The position numbers and the translations under genes were made by a program. A stretch of DNA of 64,000 bases, from NCBI RefSeq assembly GCF_006715225.1, contig NZ_VFMU01000001.1, positions 2,542,001 through 2,606,000 on the forward strand, given 5' to 3'. The notes beneath the pieces are model-generated. The model made no database searches, had not been told where the DNA came from, and saw only the letters and a list, made by a program, of their open reading frames with translations. Positions 23,139 to 32,522 of this stretch are shown piece by piece. The stretch comes from Arthrobacter sp. SLBN-112. GTDB lineage: Bacteria; Actinomycetota; Actinomycetes; Actinomycetales; Micrococcaceae. Numbering within the stretch: position 1 is the stretch's first letter; each line of letters begins with the position of its first letter.

Positions 23139-24185
23139 ATGAAGGCCCTCTACAAGGCCGGCTCCCACGCCGGTTTCGAACTCGTCGACCGGCCCGAGCC
23201 TGAGGCTGGCCCGGCGGACGTGAAGATCAGGGTCATGACCACGGGGATCTGCGGTACGGACCTGCACATCCAGTCATGGGACTCCTGGGCGCAGGGAATC
23301 ATCGAAGCGCCCCTCATTGCCGGCCACGAGTTCTACGGCGAAGTGGTGGAGGTGGGCGAAGACGTCCGCGACGTCAAAGTGGGTGACCGGGTCTCCGGTG
23401 AAGGCCACGTGGTGTGCGGCATCTGCCGCAACTGCCGGGCCGGCCGCCGCCAGATGTGCATTCACACTGTCAGCGTGGGAGTCCAGCGCGACGGTGCCTT
23501 CGCCGAGTACGTGGTGATCCCCGAAACCAACGTCTGGGTCCACCACGACCCCTCCGTCACCCCCGAACTCGGCGCCATCTTCGACCCCTTCGGCAACGCG
23601 GTGCACACGGCACTGAGCTTCCCGCTGGTGGGGGAGGACGTTCTCATCACCGGCGCAGGCCCCATCGGCCTGATGGCTATCGCAGTTGCCCGCCATGCCG
23701 GCGCCCGAAAGATCGCCATCACGGACATCTCCCGGCCCCGCCTGGACCTGGCCCGGCGGCTCGGGGCGGACCTTGCCATCGATGTCTCCACCACCAGGGT
23801 CCGCGACGCCCAGCGCGAGCTCGGCATGCGCGAAGGTTTCGACGTCGGAATGGAGATGTCCGGCCACCCCTCCGCCCTGCCTGAGATGATCGACAACATG
23901 AACCACGGCGGCCGGATCGCCATGCTGGGGCTGCCCAGCCAGGAGATCACCATCGACTGGGGCAAGGTGGTCACCCACATGCTGACCCTCAAAGGCATCT
24001 ATGGCCGCGAGATGTACGAAACCTGGTATGCCATGAGCGCCATGCTCTCCTCCAACCCGGTCCTGCACGCCGGAATCTCCGCCGTGGTCACGGACACCCT
24101 TCCGGCCGCCGAGTGGGAGAAGGGCTTCGACATTGCCCGCAGTGGCGTGGGCGGCAAAGTTGTCCTCGACTGGACCCGACTGTAA
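23139..24185 (+). CDS. tdh: L-threonine 3-dehydrogenase
   Basis: 348 residues, zinc medium-chain dehydrogenase. It oxidises L-threonine to 2-amino-3-oxobutyrate with NAD+. Catalytic zinc ligands are Cys38 (GICGTDLHI) and GHEFYGE. The four-Cys structural zinc lobe is [15 protein letters not shown], and the nucleotide-binding [10 protein letters not shown] and [18 protein letters not shown] are typical of Tdh. Only 8 bases separate it from kbl, the next enzyme of the pathway. Confidence 0.95.
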   Translation: MKALYKAGSHAGFELVDRPEPEAGPADVKIRVMTTGICGTDLHIQSWDSWAQGIIEAPLIAGHEFYGEVVEVGEDVRDVKVGDRVSGEGHVVCGICRNCRAGRRQMCIHTVSVGVQRDGAFAEYVVIPETNVWVHHDPSVTPELGAIFDPFGNAVHTALSFPLVGEDVLITGAGPIGLMAIAVARHAGARKIAITDISRPRLDLARRLGADLAIDVSTTRVRDAQRELGMREGFDVGMEMSGHPSALPEMIDNMNHGGRIAMLGLPSQEITIDWGKVVTHMLTLKGIYGREMYETWYAMSAMLSSNPVLHAGISAVVTDTLPAAEWEKGFDIARSGVGGKVVLDWTRL

Positions 24186-24193
24186 GGAAACCC

Positions 24194-25390
24194 ATGTACA
24201 CCTCCATCAAGGACCAGCTCCACGACGAGCTGGAAGACATCCGCACCGCCGGGCTCTACAAGACCGAACGCAGCATCAGCTCGCCGCAGTCCAGCCACAT
24301 CACCGCCGGCCGGATCGGCGGCCCGGGCGCCGACGTGCTGAACTTCTGCGCCAACAACTACCTGGGCCTGGCCGACCACCCGGACATCATCACTGCCGCC
24401 AAGTCCGCCATGGATGAGCGCGGCTTCGGCATGGCCAGCGTCCGTTTCATCTGCGGAACCCAGGATCTCCACCTGGAACTCGAGGCCAGGGTCTCGAAAT
24501 TCTTGGGGACCGAAGACACTATCCTGTTTTCCAGCTGCTTCGACGCCAATGGCGGCGTCTTCGAATCCCTCTTCGGCCCCGAGGACGCGGTCATTTCCGA
24601 CGCCCTGAACCACGCCTCCATCATCGACGGCATCCGCCTGTGCAAGGCCCGCCGCTACCGCTATGCCAACCAGGACATGGCCGACCTTGAGGCCCGGCTG
24701 CAGGAGGCGCAGGACGCCCGCCGGAAGATCATCGTCACGGACGGCGTGTTTTCCATGGATGGCTACCTGGCCCCGCTGGAAGCCATCTGCGATCTGGCCG
24801 AGAAATACGACGCCCTGGTGATGGTGGACGATTCGCACGCCGTGGGCTTCATGGGTGCCACGGGCGCGGGCACTCCCGAACATGCCGGGGTGTCACACCG
24901 GGTGGATATCTACACCGGCACGTTCGGCAAGGCCCTGGGCGGGGCGTCGGGCGGTTATGTTTCCGGCCGCAGGGAGATCGTTGCCATGCTGCGGCAGAAG
25001 GCCCGGCCATACCTGTTCTCCAACTCCCTGGCTCCCGCCATTGTGGCCGCCACCCTCAAAGCGCTGGACCTGGTGGAAAACTCGGCCGACCTGCGCCGCC
25101 GCCTGTTCGAAAACGCCGAGCTCTTCCGCCGCCGCATGACCGAGGAGGGCTTCGACCTGCTTCCCGGGGAACACGCCATCGTGCCGGTGATGTTTGGTGA
25201 CGCCGTGATGGCCGCCAAGGTGGCTGACCGCATGCTGCAGCACGGCGTCTTCGTCACCGCCTTCAGCTTCCCCGTGGTCCCGCGGGGTTCCGCGAGGATC
25301 CGGGTCCAGCTGTCGGCTGCACATTCAGCGGACGACGTCGAGGCGTGCGTGGGTGCCTTCGTCGCCAGCCGTGCCGAAGCAGCAGCCTGA
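24194..25390 (+). CDS. kbl: Glycine C-acetyltransferase (2-amino-3-ketobutyrate CoA ligase)
   Basis: 398 residues, PLP enzyme of the alpha-oxoamine synthase group. It cleaves 2-amino-3-oxobutyrate with CoA to glycine and acetyl-CoA. The PLP Lys246 is in [29 protein letters not shown] and [10 protein letters not shown] are family signatures. ATG 24194 (after AAGGAAACCC) is chosen; the open frame extends upstream only through tdh. With tdh it forms the threonine-to-glycine operon. Confidence 0.95.
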   Translation: MYTSIKDQLHDELEDIRTAGLYKTERSISSPQSSHITAGRIGGPGADVLNFCANNYLGLADHPDIITAAKSAMDERGFGMASVRFICGTQDLHLELEARVSKFLGTEDTILFSSCFDANGGVFESLFGPEDAVISDALNHASIIDGIRLCKARRYRYANQDMADLEARLQEAQDARRKIIVTDGVFSMDGYLAPLEAICDLAEKYDALVMVDDSHAVGFMGATGAGTPEHAGVSHRVDIYTGTFGKALGGASGGYVSGRREIVAMLRQKARPYLFSNSLAPAIVAATLKALDLVENSADLRRRLFENAELFRRRMTEEGFDLLPGEHAIVPVMFGDAVMAAKVADRMLQHGVFVTAFSFPVVPRGSARIRVQLSAAHSADDVEACVGAFVASRAEAAA

Positions 25391-25430
25391 CGGGAGTTCC
25401 ACGGGACGCGAACTCTGCGAGGATGGACGG

Positions 25431-26576
25431 ATGGCAGCACATTACAATGTCCTGATCGTGGGCGGCGGCATTGCCGGCCTGTCCCTGGCTTCCGAGCTGG
25501 CCGGGCGCTGCAGCGTTGCGCTGGTGGAGGCTGAGCAGGATCTGGCGTATCACACGTCCTCCCGCTCGGCCCGCCAGCTGATCCCCAGCTACGGCCCTCC
25601 CGTAGTGCAGGAGCTCACCGTCCGGACCCTTGAGCTGATTGCGGCCCGGGACGCGGAACTGCCGGAACCGATCCTGACACCGCGCAGTTTCATGCTGGTT
25701 GGTTCAGAGGCGGATGTCGCCGCGGAAGCCAGCGGGCACATGCAGGCCATCACTGTGGAACATGCGCTGGAGCTCTGTCCGGCCCTGCTCCCGGGAACCT
25801 TTGCCGCCGCCGGGCTGGACACCGGGTCCTATGGCTGCAATGCGCCCCTGCTGCTGGCCGACCACCGGCAACGCGCTGAGGCCGCCGGGGTGGACATCAT
25901 CACCGGCGCCCGCGTGCATTCAGCGCAACGGTTGGGCTCCGGGTGGCAGGTAGGTGCCGGCGCCGAGGGTTTCGAGGCGGGGATCCTGGTCAACGCGGCC
26001 GGTGCATGGGCCGACGAGCTCGCGGTGCTCAGCGGTGTGGAGAAGCTGGGGCTGCAGCCGTACCGGCGCACTGCGGCGATTGCCGCCGTCGAACGCCCAC
26101 TGCCTGCCGCCACCCCCATGGTGGCGGCAGCGGACAATACGTTCTACTTCCGCCCGGACGGCGGCGACGTACTGATTTCACCGTCCGAAACCGTGCCCAG
26201 CGGTCCCGAGGACGCGCAGCCGCGGCCCGGCGACGTGGAACGCCTCGTGGACAGGCTGAACTCTGTCACCAGTCTGGGGATCACCGGAATTCGCCGGGCC
26301 TGGACCGGCCTGCGCACCGAAGCCGCCGACGGGGTTCCTGTGGCCGGGTTCGACGCCGAAGCTCCCGGGTTCTACTGGCTTGCCGGGCAGGGTGGCTACG
26401 GTTTCCAGACTTCTGCTGCCATGGCTGAGCTGGCGGCCGGCCAGATCCTTGCCGGCCACGCGACGTCCGGAAGTGCGGCGTCCGGAAATGCGGCGTCTGG
26501 AAGTGCGGCCGGCGACGGTCCGGCATCCCGGACAGCGCAGGCCCTGGCTGCCACCCGGTGGTCGATCCGACGCTGA
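25431..26576 (+). CDS. FAD-dependent amino-acid/amine oxidoreductase (DAO family)
   Basis: 381 residues. The N-terminal dinucleotide-binding GGGIAGLSLASEL and the RRAWTGLRTEAADGVPVAGF and WLAGQGGYGFQTSAAMAELAA C-terminal segments mark the glycine/D-amino-acid oxidase superfamily. Right after kbl, it may oxidise the glycine that the operon makes, or a D-amino acid; this is inferred. GAGGAT lies exactly 6 nt before ATG 25431, so it may also have its own leaderless promoter. Near the C-terminus a 15-bp tandem repeat (26460-26504) encodes ATSGS/AASGN/AASGS. Confidence 0.85.
   Translation: MAAHYNVLIVGGGIAGLSLASELAGRCSVALVEAEQDLAYHTSSRSARQLIPSYGPPVVQELTVRTLELIAARDAELPEPILTPRSFMLVGSEADVAAEASGHMQAITVEHALELCPALLPGTFAAAGLDTGSYGCNAPLLLADHRQRAEAAGVDIITGARVHSAQRLGSGWQVGAGAEGFEAGILVNAAGAWADELAVLSGVEKLGLQPYRRTAAIAAVERPLPAATPMVAAADNTFYFRPDGGDVLISPSETVPSGPEDAQPRPGDVERLVDRLNSVTSLGITGIRRAWTGLRTEAADGVPVAGFDAEAPGFYWLAGQGGYGFQTSAAMAELAAGQILAGHATSGSAASGNAASGSAAGDGPASRTAQALAATRWSIRR
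26460..26504 (+). repeat. 3 x 15-bp tandem repeat inside the FAD oxidoreductase 3' end
   Basis: Three units of 15 bp (26460-26474, 26475-26489, 26490-26504), differing at one to three bases, add a Ser/Ala/Gly-rich 5-residue repeat 24 to 39 codons before the stop. Confidence 0.85.
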
Positions 26577-26587
26577 AGAATGGTTCC

Positions 26588-27799
26588 ATGAGCACCCTGA
26601 TCACCAATATTGCCGAGCTGATGACCCAGGACCTGGAACACCGGGTCCTGAAGGATGCGGCGGTAGTGGTGGAGGGGGAACGGATCTCATGGATTGGCGC
26701 CGCGGCGGACGCCCCGGCAGCGGATGACGCCGTGGACGCCGGCGGCCGGGCCATGCTCCCGGGCTGGGTGGACTCCCACAGCCACCTGCTGTTCGCCGGG
26801 GACCGTACTGCAGAATTCGAAGCCCGGATGGCGGGGGAGGCGTATGCCGCCGGCGGCATCGCCGTCACGATGAATGCCACCCGCGCCACGTCGGATTTCG
26901 ACCTCACCCGCCTGGCCATGGGCAGGGTTGCCGAGGCGGTTTCGCAGGGGACGACGTACCTGGAGACGAAGACCGGCTACGGCCTGGATATCGGGAATGA
27001 GGCCCGGAGCGCGCGCATCGCCGCCACTGTAGCGGACCAGGTGACCTACCTTGGCGCCCATTTGGTTCCTGCCGGCCAGGACCCGGAGGAGTACACCGAC
27101 CTGGTCTGCGGGCCGATGCTCGACGCCGTCCGCCCGTATGTCCAGTGGGCCGACGTCTTTTGCGAGGAAGGTGCGTTCACGGCCGAACAATCCCGGCGCG
27201 TGCTGACAGCCTGCCGCGACGCCGGCCTGGGCCTGCGTGTGCATGGCAACCAGCTGGGCGAGGGGCCCGGCGTGCAGCTTGCCGTTGAGTTGGGTGCGGC
27301 CAGCGTGGACCACGTCAATTACCTGGCCGGGCATGACGTGAAGGCCCTTGCGGCTTCCTGGTCCGGGTGGGACGCTGCCACGGGAACCGGTGAGCGGGGC
27401 ACCGTGGCCACCTGCCTCCCGGCCTGCGATCTCTCTACCCGGCAGCCATTGGCCCCGGCCCGTGAGCTTCTCGACGCCGGCGTGCAGGTGGCGCTTGCCT
27501 CCAACTGCAATCCCGGAACGTCGTACACAAGTTCGATGGCATTCTGCGTCACCACCGCTGTCCTCCAGATGCACCTGAGTGTGCACGAGGCCGTCCGCGC
27601 AGCCACCTATGGCGGTGCGCTGGCGTTGCACAGGGAAAGCGGCAGTGATGCCGACGGGGAACGCGCCGTGGGGTCCATCGCCGTCGGGCACCGTGCCGAC
27701 CTTCACCTGCTGAACGCTCCTTCCGCGACGCATCTCGCTTACCGCCCGGGCATGCCGTTGACGTACGCTGTGTGGCGGGCGGGAGTCAGGGAGCGGTAG
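26588..27799 (+). CDS. hutI: Imidazolonepropionase
   Basis: 403 residues, amidohydrolase. It hydrolyses 4-imidazolone-5-propionate to N-formimino-glutamate in histidine degradation. The metal site DSHSHLLFAGDR (the family usually has D-x-H-T-H), TKTGYGLD, VHGNQLGEGPGV, DHVNYL and SNCNPGTSYTSSM are the characteristic segments. ATG 26588 has AAGAAT exactly 6 nt upstream. No other hut gene is in the window, which is unusual because hutI usually sits with hutH/hutU. Confidence 0.9.
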   Translation: MSTLITNIAELMTQDLEHRVLKDAAVVVEGERISWIGAAADAPAADDAVDAGGRAMLPGWVDSHSHLLFAGDRTAEFEARMAGEAYAAGGIAVTMNATRATSDFDLTRLAMGRVAEAVSQGTTYLETKTGYGLDIGNEARSARIAATVADQVTYLGAHLVPAGQDPEEYTDLVCGPMLDAVRPYVQWADVFCEEGAFTAEQSRRVLTACRDAGLGLRVHGNQLGEGPGVQLAVELGAASVDHVNYLAGHDVKALAASWSGWDAATGTGERGTVATCLPACDLSTRQPLAPARELLDAGVQVALASNCNPGTSYTSSMAFCVTTAVLQMHLSVHEAVRAATYGGALALHRESGSDADGERAVGSIAVGHRADLHLLNAPSATHLAYRPGMPLTYAVWRAGVRER

Positions 27800-27813
27800 A
27801 CCCAGGCCAAGCT

Positions 27814-27853
27814 TCTGATTGTTCCTGATTCTTTCTCTTGGCTTATAATCAGG
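27814..27853 (+). promoter_or_regulatory. DeoR promoter with CTGATT direct and inverted repeats
   Basis: TATAAT at 27844-27849 is a perfect -10, with TTGTTC at 27819-27824 as a possible -35 (19-nt spacer). TCTGATT (27814-27820) and CCTGATT (27824-27830) are 10 bp apart, one helical turn, and AATCAGG (27847-27853) is the inverted copy overlapping the -10. This is a plausible autoregulatory operator. Confidence 0.55.
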
Positions 27854-27900
27854 AAACGTCATCGACAGCGGTGGCTGATGTATCGAAAGGCCCCGTTTGC

Positions 27901-28689
27901 ATGACGCGCACTGACCGGTTGACGGCGATCCTTGACCTGCTGGCCAGGACCGGGCAAGTGGAGGTTGACGAGATTGTCAGCACCCTCAATGTCTCCCCGG
28001 CCACCGCGAGGCGGGACCTGGACAGCCTGGCCAAACGCCGGCTGCTGACACGTACCCGGGGCGGCGCCACCACCGGCGCCCTGGCCTACGATCTTCCCGG
28101 CCGTTACAACCGCGACGACCACGCGGAGGCCAAGGAACAGATCGCCCAGTGTGCCTCGGCGTTGATCCGGCCCGGGGCGGTGATTGGCCTGTGCGGGGGG
28201 ACCACCAGCACCGCGCTCGCGCAGATCCTCGCTACCCGGGAAGACCTGAACGCTCCGTCCAACCAGCCCACCCTTACTGTTGTCACCAATGCCATCAACA
28301 TTGCCGGGCAGTTGGCGGTGCGGCCCAACATCAAGGTGATGGTGACCGGCGGAATCCTCAACCCGCGGTCCTATGAACTCGTAGGCCCCTATACGGACAT
28401 CATCATGCAGAAGGTGGTGCTGGACATCGCGTTCATCGGCGTCAACGGCATTGATCCCGAAGTCGGCCCGACCAACACCGGGGAGGGGGAGGCATCCGTG
28501 AACGCCCTGCTCGCCAGCAGGGCCCGGGTCTCCTATGTCCTGGCCGATTCCTCCAAAGTGGGCGTGCGGGCCTTCGCCACCATGGACGGTTATGACTTCA
28601 CCCGCCTCATTACCGATTCCGGGATCTCGCCGCGGGACAAGGCTGCCTTCGAGGCCAACGGCACGGAAGTGATCGTCGCGCCCGCCTGA
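27901..28689 (+). CDS. DeoR-family transcriptional regulator
   Basis: 262 residues. The N-terminal winged helix (VEVDEIVSTLNVSPATARRDLDSLAKRRLLTRTRGGA) and the C-terminal DeoRC sugar-phosphate sensor (GLCGGTTSTALAQIL, VTNAINIAGQL, MVTGG) are present. ATG 27901 has GAAAGG 10 bases upstream; a TTG start at 27838 would sit inside the -10 region and is rejected. Such regulators answer phosphorylated sugars. No sugar operon is adjacent, so the target may be elsewhere. Confidence 0.9.
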   Translation: MTRTDRLTAILDLLARTGQVEVDEIVSTLNVSPATARRDLDSLAKRRLLTRTRGGATTGALAYDLPGRYNRDDHAEAKEQIAQCASALIRPGAVIGLCGGTTSTALAQILATREDLNAPSNQPTLTVVTNAINIAGQLAVRPNIKVMVTGGILNPRSYELVGPYTDIIMQKVVLDIAFIGVNGIDPEVGPTNTGEGEASVNALLASRARVSYVLADSSKVGVRAFATMDGYDFTRLITDSGISPRDKAAFEANGTEVIVAPA

Positions 28690-28758
28690 TTTCCGGGGAG
28701 TCCAGTGGTTCGGCAGTTCCATCAGCCCGGATCCAGAAACTGAAGGCAAGATGGGAAC

Positions 28759-29538
28759 ATGCTGGTTCCCTCCCGCCGTCGCCTGCGGCTTGAAGTTTGG
28801 ATCGTCCTGGGCCTGTCCCTGGGCCAGTCGGCTGTCTACTCCGTGGTGCAGCTGCTGGACAAGATGACCCGCGCTCCGCTGGCGGAGGGCACGTCCACGC
28901 TGAACCGCTCGCAGAGCACCCGCGAATACTTCGACCTCACCTACCAGCTGCTGGACATCATCTTTGCGCTGGTGCCGGTGCTCCTGGTTCTCCACTTCCT
29001 TACGGACCAGCGCCAGGCAGGGCCCGGTGATGCCGGGAACACCCGCTCTGCGTTCCAGAAGCTCGGGTTCAATTTCGCCAGGCCCGGCAAGGATCTGCTG
29101 CAGGGCCTCGGACTGGCCGCGCTCATCGGCATACCTTCGTTGGGGCTCTACGCTGCCGGCCGGGCGCTGGGAATCACCACCGCGATTATCCCCAGTGCCC
29201 TGGATGCCTACTGGTGGACGGTGCCTGTGCTCGTCCTGTCCGCCATCCGCCATGCAGTTCTTGAGGAAGTCATTGTGGTGGGCTACCTCCTGAACCGCTT
29301 CGGCAAGTTCGGCTGGAGCACGCCGCTGGCCATTGCGGTGAGTTCCCTGCTGCGCGGCAGCTACCACCTCTACCAGGGCTTCGGCCCGTTTATCGGCAAT
29401 GCGGTGATGGGCGTGGTCTTCGCCTGGCTGTACACCCGAACCCGCCGGGTCATGCCACTGGTCATCGCCCATGCCCTGCTGGACATCGTGGCCTTCGTCG
29501 GCTTCAGCCTGTTCGGCAAAGCCGTGGGGTTGGGTTAG
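28759..29538 (+). CDS. CPBP-family (Abi/CAAX-like) intramembrane metalloprotease
   Basis: 259 residues with about 6-7 membrane segments. The family motifs are EEVIVVGYL (the glutamate pair), RGSYHLYQG (catalytic His region) and HALLDI near the C-terminus. The family is linked to prenyl-protein processing and bacteriocin self-immunity; the substrate is unknown. CAAGAT lies exactly 6 nt before ATG 28759. Confidence 0.85.
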   Translation: MLVPSRRRLRLEVWIVLGLSLGQSAVYSVVQLLDKMTRAPLAEGTSTLNRSQSTREYFDLTYQLLDIIFALVPVLLVLHFLTDQRQAGPGDAGNTRSAFQKLGFNFARPGKDLLQGLGLAALIGIPSLGLYAAGRALGITTAIIPSALDAYWWTVPVLVLSAIRHAVLEEVIVVGYLLNRFGKFGWSTPLAIAVSSLLRGSYHLYQGFGPFIGNAVMGVVFAWLYTRTRRVMPLVIAHALLDIVAFVGFSLFGKAVGLG

Positions 29539-29894
29539 GGCCCGGGGCATCAGCCGGCGGTGGGAGTAAACGGCTGTTTCGAAGAGACCTGTTCGCACTG
29601 ACTACCTGTTGACCATCAGTTGGCCGGCCGTGACTATGACTGCGGCCCGACTCCAGCAACTGCACACCACGACGTGAGCGGAATGACGCGACAAGGCACC
29701 ACAGCAGGCGGGGCCGAGATCCTTGCGGAACCTCCTTCGGTGGAAGCCAAGGTCTTCATCCTGGTGCGAACGGCTGAGGGGACGTTTGGTTGCGGCCTGC
29801 TGGGCGGCCCTTGATTTTCCGGGGACCCCTTCCCAGGCCATAGGCCGTTGCCTTACGGAACCCATCGCATACAGGAGCCTGAGGCGGTTGCGGA
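29539..29894. other. Intergenic stretch with no recognised gene
   Basis: About 355 bases between the CPBP gene and the converging HNH gene. Short open frames exist on both strands (up to 101 codons on the minus strand, 64 on the plus), but none has a family resemblance, ribosome site or -10 signal I can support. Possibly decayed coding sequence. Confidence 0.5.
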
Positions 29895-29924
29895 TTGCTG
29901 CTGTCACGTCAGTGACAGCAGCAA
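29895..29924. terminator. 13-bp perfect hairpin at the 3' end of the HNH gene
   Basis: Arms 29895-29907 and 29912-29924 with a 4-nt spacer. It includes the stop codon and last codons of the minus-strand gene. No T-run follows. Confidence 0.5.
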
Positions 29925-31652
29925 CTGCCAGTCCGCCTGCGGGTCAGGCGGCAACACAAAGGGCATCGCGTAAAAGTCGTCCCATAGGGCATCGGTAGCG
30001 CAAAGATCATCCGGATCCAGCAGGTTGTCGCCGTCAGGTTCCTCAAGTTCAGGTGCCTCCAGCTCCGGTAAGGCTTCCAGCCACGTTAGCGTCCCAGCAA
30101 GTAGCGGTTGGCATGGTAAGTCCTCCGCTGGTCCTGCGACATTCCGCCCTCCGGCATGCCCTGAGGCTGCGGCAACCGATGGCGCTGTGACATTCGGTGC
30201 GGCAGTCGCCTCCGGTGCGACGGCGGATACATTCGACGGCAACAACCCTGGTGGCCACCGGGTTGGTTCCCGGTCGGGGTGTTCGGGGTTGTAGTGCCGG
30301 CCTGTTGGGGAGGTCCAGCCGGCCGGCCCGTTGTGGGTTGCGGGGTCCGGGATCCATGGCCGGGCGTGCTTGAGCCGGTGATGTTTTGGGCAGAGTTGTG
30401 CCAGGTTGCTGGTGCCGGTGGTGCCGCCGTGTTCCCACGCGGTGAGGTGGTCGGTGTCGTTGTCAGGGGAACGATTGCTGCAGCCGGGAAAGGTGCATTT
30501 CCCGTCGCGCATGCGGATCCATTGTTTGATGGTTTCGGTGAGCCGGTAGCGCGTGCGGCCAATCTCCAACGGGGCGCCGTCGCGGGGGTCGACCAGGACC
30601 CGGTAAAACGAGTCCGCACCGTCCGCGACGAGTTTGCGGGCCATCGATGCCGGGATGGGGCCGTGGCCGTCCAGTTCTGCGGGTTCGTCCGTCACGCCGA
30701 GAAGGGCGCACACCGGGACCATGACCAGCACGTCCGCACGCGGGGTGGGGACCTTCCCGATCTCACCGGTGCTTCCGTTAGCCTGGGCTGCCTCGCTGGT
30801 GCTGCCTGCGCCGAGGAGGAGTGATGCTGCGATGTCGGGGCGGAGCTGGGTGAGGCTGCGGGGTTCGTTGGGGCCTTGGAGGCCGCGGGCGGTGGCGGTG
30901 GTGCGGTTCCAGATGGCGCAGGCGGTGTCGCCCGGGAGGTGGAGCGAGATCCAGGCCATGCCGTCCCGGTCCGGGGTGTATTCCATCCGCCGGTCCGCGA
31001 CACCCTTGACGTGACGCTTTTCCAGGGTTTCAGGGTGGTGGCTTTCCCGCCAGGTACGGACTTTGGTCCGGAGCCGGGACGGGACGAGCTCACCGGGCGC
31101 GGCGCCGCGGGCCGGGTTGGGGGCATCCGGGTCGAAGAAGTGCGCCACCAGGGCGGCGGCGCCGTCGGGGGTGAGGCCTTCGGTCTCGTCGGCAACAATT
31201 CTCGCGTGCTGCCAGGACAGGTTCCCGGCAGACAAGGCGTCCATCACCGGCGGGAGGAAACACACCCGCCGGGACTGCTCCACGGATGCCCCTGCGGCCC
31301 CGGAACTGATGGTCAGGACCCCGGCGATCTCCTCCACCGCTGACATCTCCGAGAAGGTGCGTTCGTGCACCGGCGCGTCCGGAGCAACCATGGCGTGCTG
31401 GATCTCAACGGCCTCGGCGACATCACGGGCTTTCACCGCGGCGAGCTGCGCCTCCAGCCGTTTCACCACCTCCAGCCGGGCCAGCCGGAGCTCGTACCGC
31501 CGCTGCAACACATCCACACCGGCACCAACACCCACCCCGGCAGCCAGGAAAGAATCCTCAGCAGCAAGCGCATCAAGCGCAGCGACAGAGGCATGAACAC
31601 CCTCCAAAGCCACACCACCACCGCTGCTGATTCCCATGGAAACATCATCCAT
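29904..31652 (-). CDS. DUF222 / HNH endonuclease-domain protein (13E12 repeat family)
   Basis: 582 residues from ATG 31652. The N-terminal two-thirds is the DUF222 domain of mycobacterial/actinobacterial 13E12 proteins. The HNH nuclease is near the C-terminus: CTFPGCS, DTDHLTAWEHGG, NLAQLCPKHHRLKH, with the zinc cysteines and catalytic His. An Ala/Glu/Pro-rich tail follows. The family is usually multicopy and behaves like a dispersed element with unknown cell role. A CAAACGTTTG palindrome (31668-31677) lies just upstream. No transposase or terminal repeat is adjacent. Confidence 0.9.
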   Translation of the reverse strand: MDDVSMGISSGGGVALEGVHASVAALDALAAEDSFLAAGVGVGAGVDVLQRRYELRLARLEVVKRLEAQLAAVKARDVAEAVEIQHAMVAPDAPVHERTFSEMSAVEEIAGVLTISSGAAGASVEQSRRVCFLPPVMDALSAGNLSWQHARIVADETEGLTPDGAAALVAHFFDPDAPNPARGAAPGELVPSRLRTKVRTWRESHHPETLEKRHVKGVADRRMEYTPDRDGMAWISLHLPGDTACAIWNRTTATARGLQGPNEPRSLTQLRPDIAASLLLGAGSTSEAAQANGSTGEIGKVPTPRADVLVMVPVCALLGVTDEPAELDGHGPIPASMARKLVADGADSFYRVLVDPRDGAPLEIGRTRYRLTETIKQWIRMRDGKCTFPGCSNRSPDNDTDHLTAWEHGGTTGTSNLAQLCPKHHRLKHARPWIPDPATHNGPAGWTSPTGRHYNPEHPDREPTRWPPGLLPSNVSAVAPEATAAPNVTAPSVAAASGHAGGRNVAGPAEDLPCQPLLAGTLTWLEALPELEAPELEEPDGDNLLDPDDLCATDALWDDFYAMPFVLPPDPQADWQLLLSLT

Positions 31653-31716
31653 CGAGGCACTGACAATCAAACGTTTGCAGGAATCCCGGCCGCGCCCGGC
31701 AGCCAACTTAAATGAA

Positions 31717-31768
31717 TTCGGCCGCCATCGGGTAGTGACGCCGTTGTCACCACCTGATGGCGGCCGAA
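31717..31768. terminator. Long hairpin (23-bp arms) downstream of the glyoxalase-like gene
   Basis: Arms 31717-31739 and 31746-31768 match at 21 of 23 positions; both differences would be G-U pairs on one transcript strand. The loop is 6 nt. It lies after the glyoxalase-like stop and before the HNH gene, so it probably ends the former's transcript. Confidence 0.65.
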
Positions 31769-31833
31769 GCAGGTCCGGGCGTTGGCCCGGCAAACCCAAA
31801 TCCCGCGAGTGCCGGGAAAGAGGGATGGAGCGT

Positions 31834-32472
31834 TTAGATGGTGACGGCTCCGTTGGCGGTTTCGAACGTGACCGACAGGATGCCCGGCGTTCCGTGCGGG
31901 GCCACCCACTCAACCGCAACGTCCTCCAGCGGCTTCTCCACTGGCTCACCCAGCCATTCGGTCACCCGGGAGGCGGAACCGGCGATGGTCAGGCAGCTCA
32001 TCTTGATGTTGCTGGGGTAGGCGTTGGAGGGGTGCAGCGACGGGTCACCTTCCCACTTGAGCATGTACGGAACCTGGGGGTCGGCGATAAGGCCAAGGAT
32101 GCCAATCTGCTTCCAGACCAGCTCCCGGCCGTCCGGGAACTTGCGGTTGCCGTTTACGGCAGCACGGCCAAGGCGTTCCTCGAAGCGGGCGAGGTCGTCC
32201 ACTTCGACGCACCAGCCCATCCAGCCGCCACCGGCCGCGGAACGGGCACGGACTGCCTGACCGAACGGTGCCTTGTCGGATGCCGGGTGGTCCAGGACCT
32301 CCACGACTTCCAGGTACTTGTGCCCGGCGAGCGGGATGATCATATTCCGGGTTCCGAACCGGGGGTGGACCCCGCCCTTCACTGCCTCAACGCCGAGGGC
32401 AGATGAAATACGTTCGGTAGTGGCCGCGAGGCCATCGGTTTCACAGGCGTAAGAGACGTGATCCATGCGCAT
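31834..32472 (-). CDS. Glyoxalase-like (VOC superfamily) protein
   Basis: 212 residues from ATG 32472. The start MRMDHVSYAC and segments HKYLEVVEVLDHP and WMGWCVEVDDL fit a glyoxalase-like VOC fold; the enzyme reaction is not known. CAAGAT on the minus strand (32479-32484) is exactly 6 nt upstream, pointing to a leaderless mRNA and fixing the start. A strong match to an actinobacterial iron box overlaps where its -35 should be (see 32504-32522). Confidence 0.8.
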   Translation of the reverse strand: MRMDHVSYACETDGLAATTERISSALGVEAVKGGVHPRFGTRNMIIPLAGHKYLEVVEVLDHPASDKAPFGQAVRARSAAGGGWMGWCVEVDDLARFEERLGRAAVNGNRKFPDGRELVWKQIGILGLIADPQVPYMLKWEGDPSLHPSNAYPSNIKMSCLTIAGSASRVTEWLGEPVEKPLEDVAVEWVAPHGTPGILSVTFETANGAVTI

Positions 32473-32503
32473 GGCAACATCTTGGCACTTTGTGATCGGG
32501 CTC

Positions 32504-32522
32504 TCAGCTAAGGCTACCCTTA
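32504..32522. promoter_or_regulatory. DtxR/IdeR-type iron box candidate
   Basis: TCAGCTAAGGCTACCCTTA matches the consensus TTAGGTWAGSCTWACCTWA at 16 of 19 positions by hand alignment, including the central AGGCT. It overlaps the expected -35 of the glyoxalase-like gene (-10 at 32479-32484), so iron-dependent repression is plausible. Confidence 0.45.
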
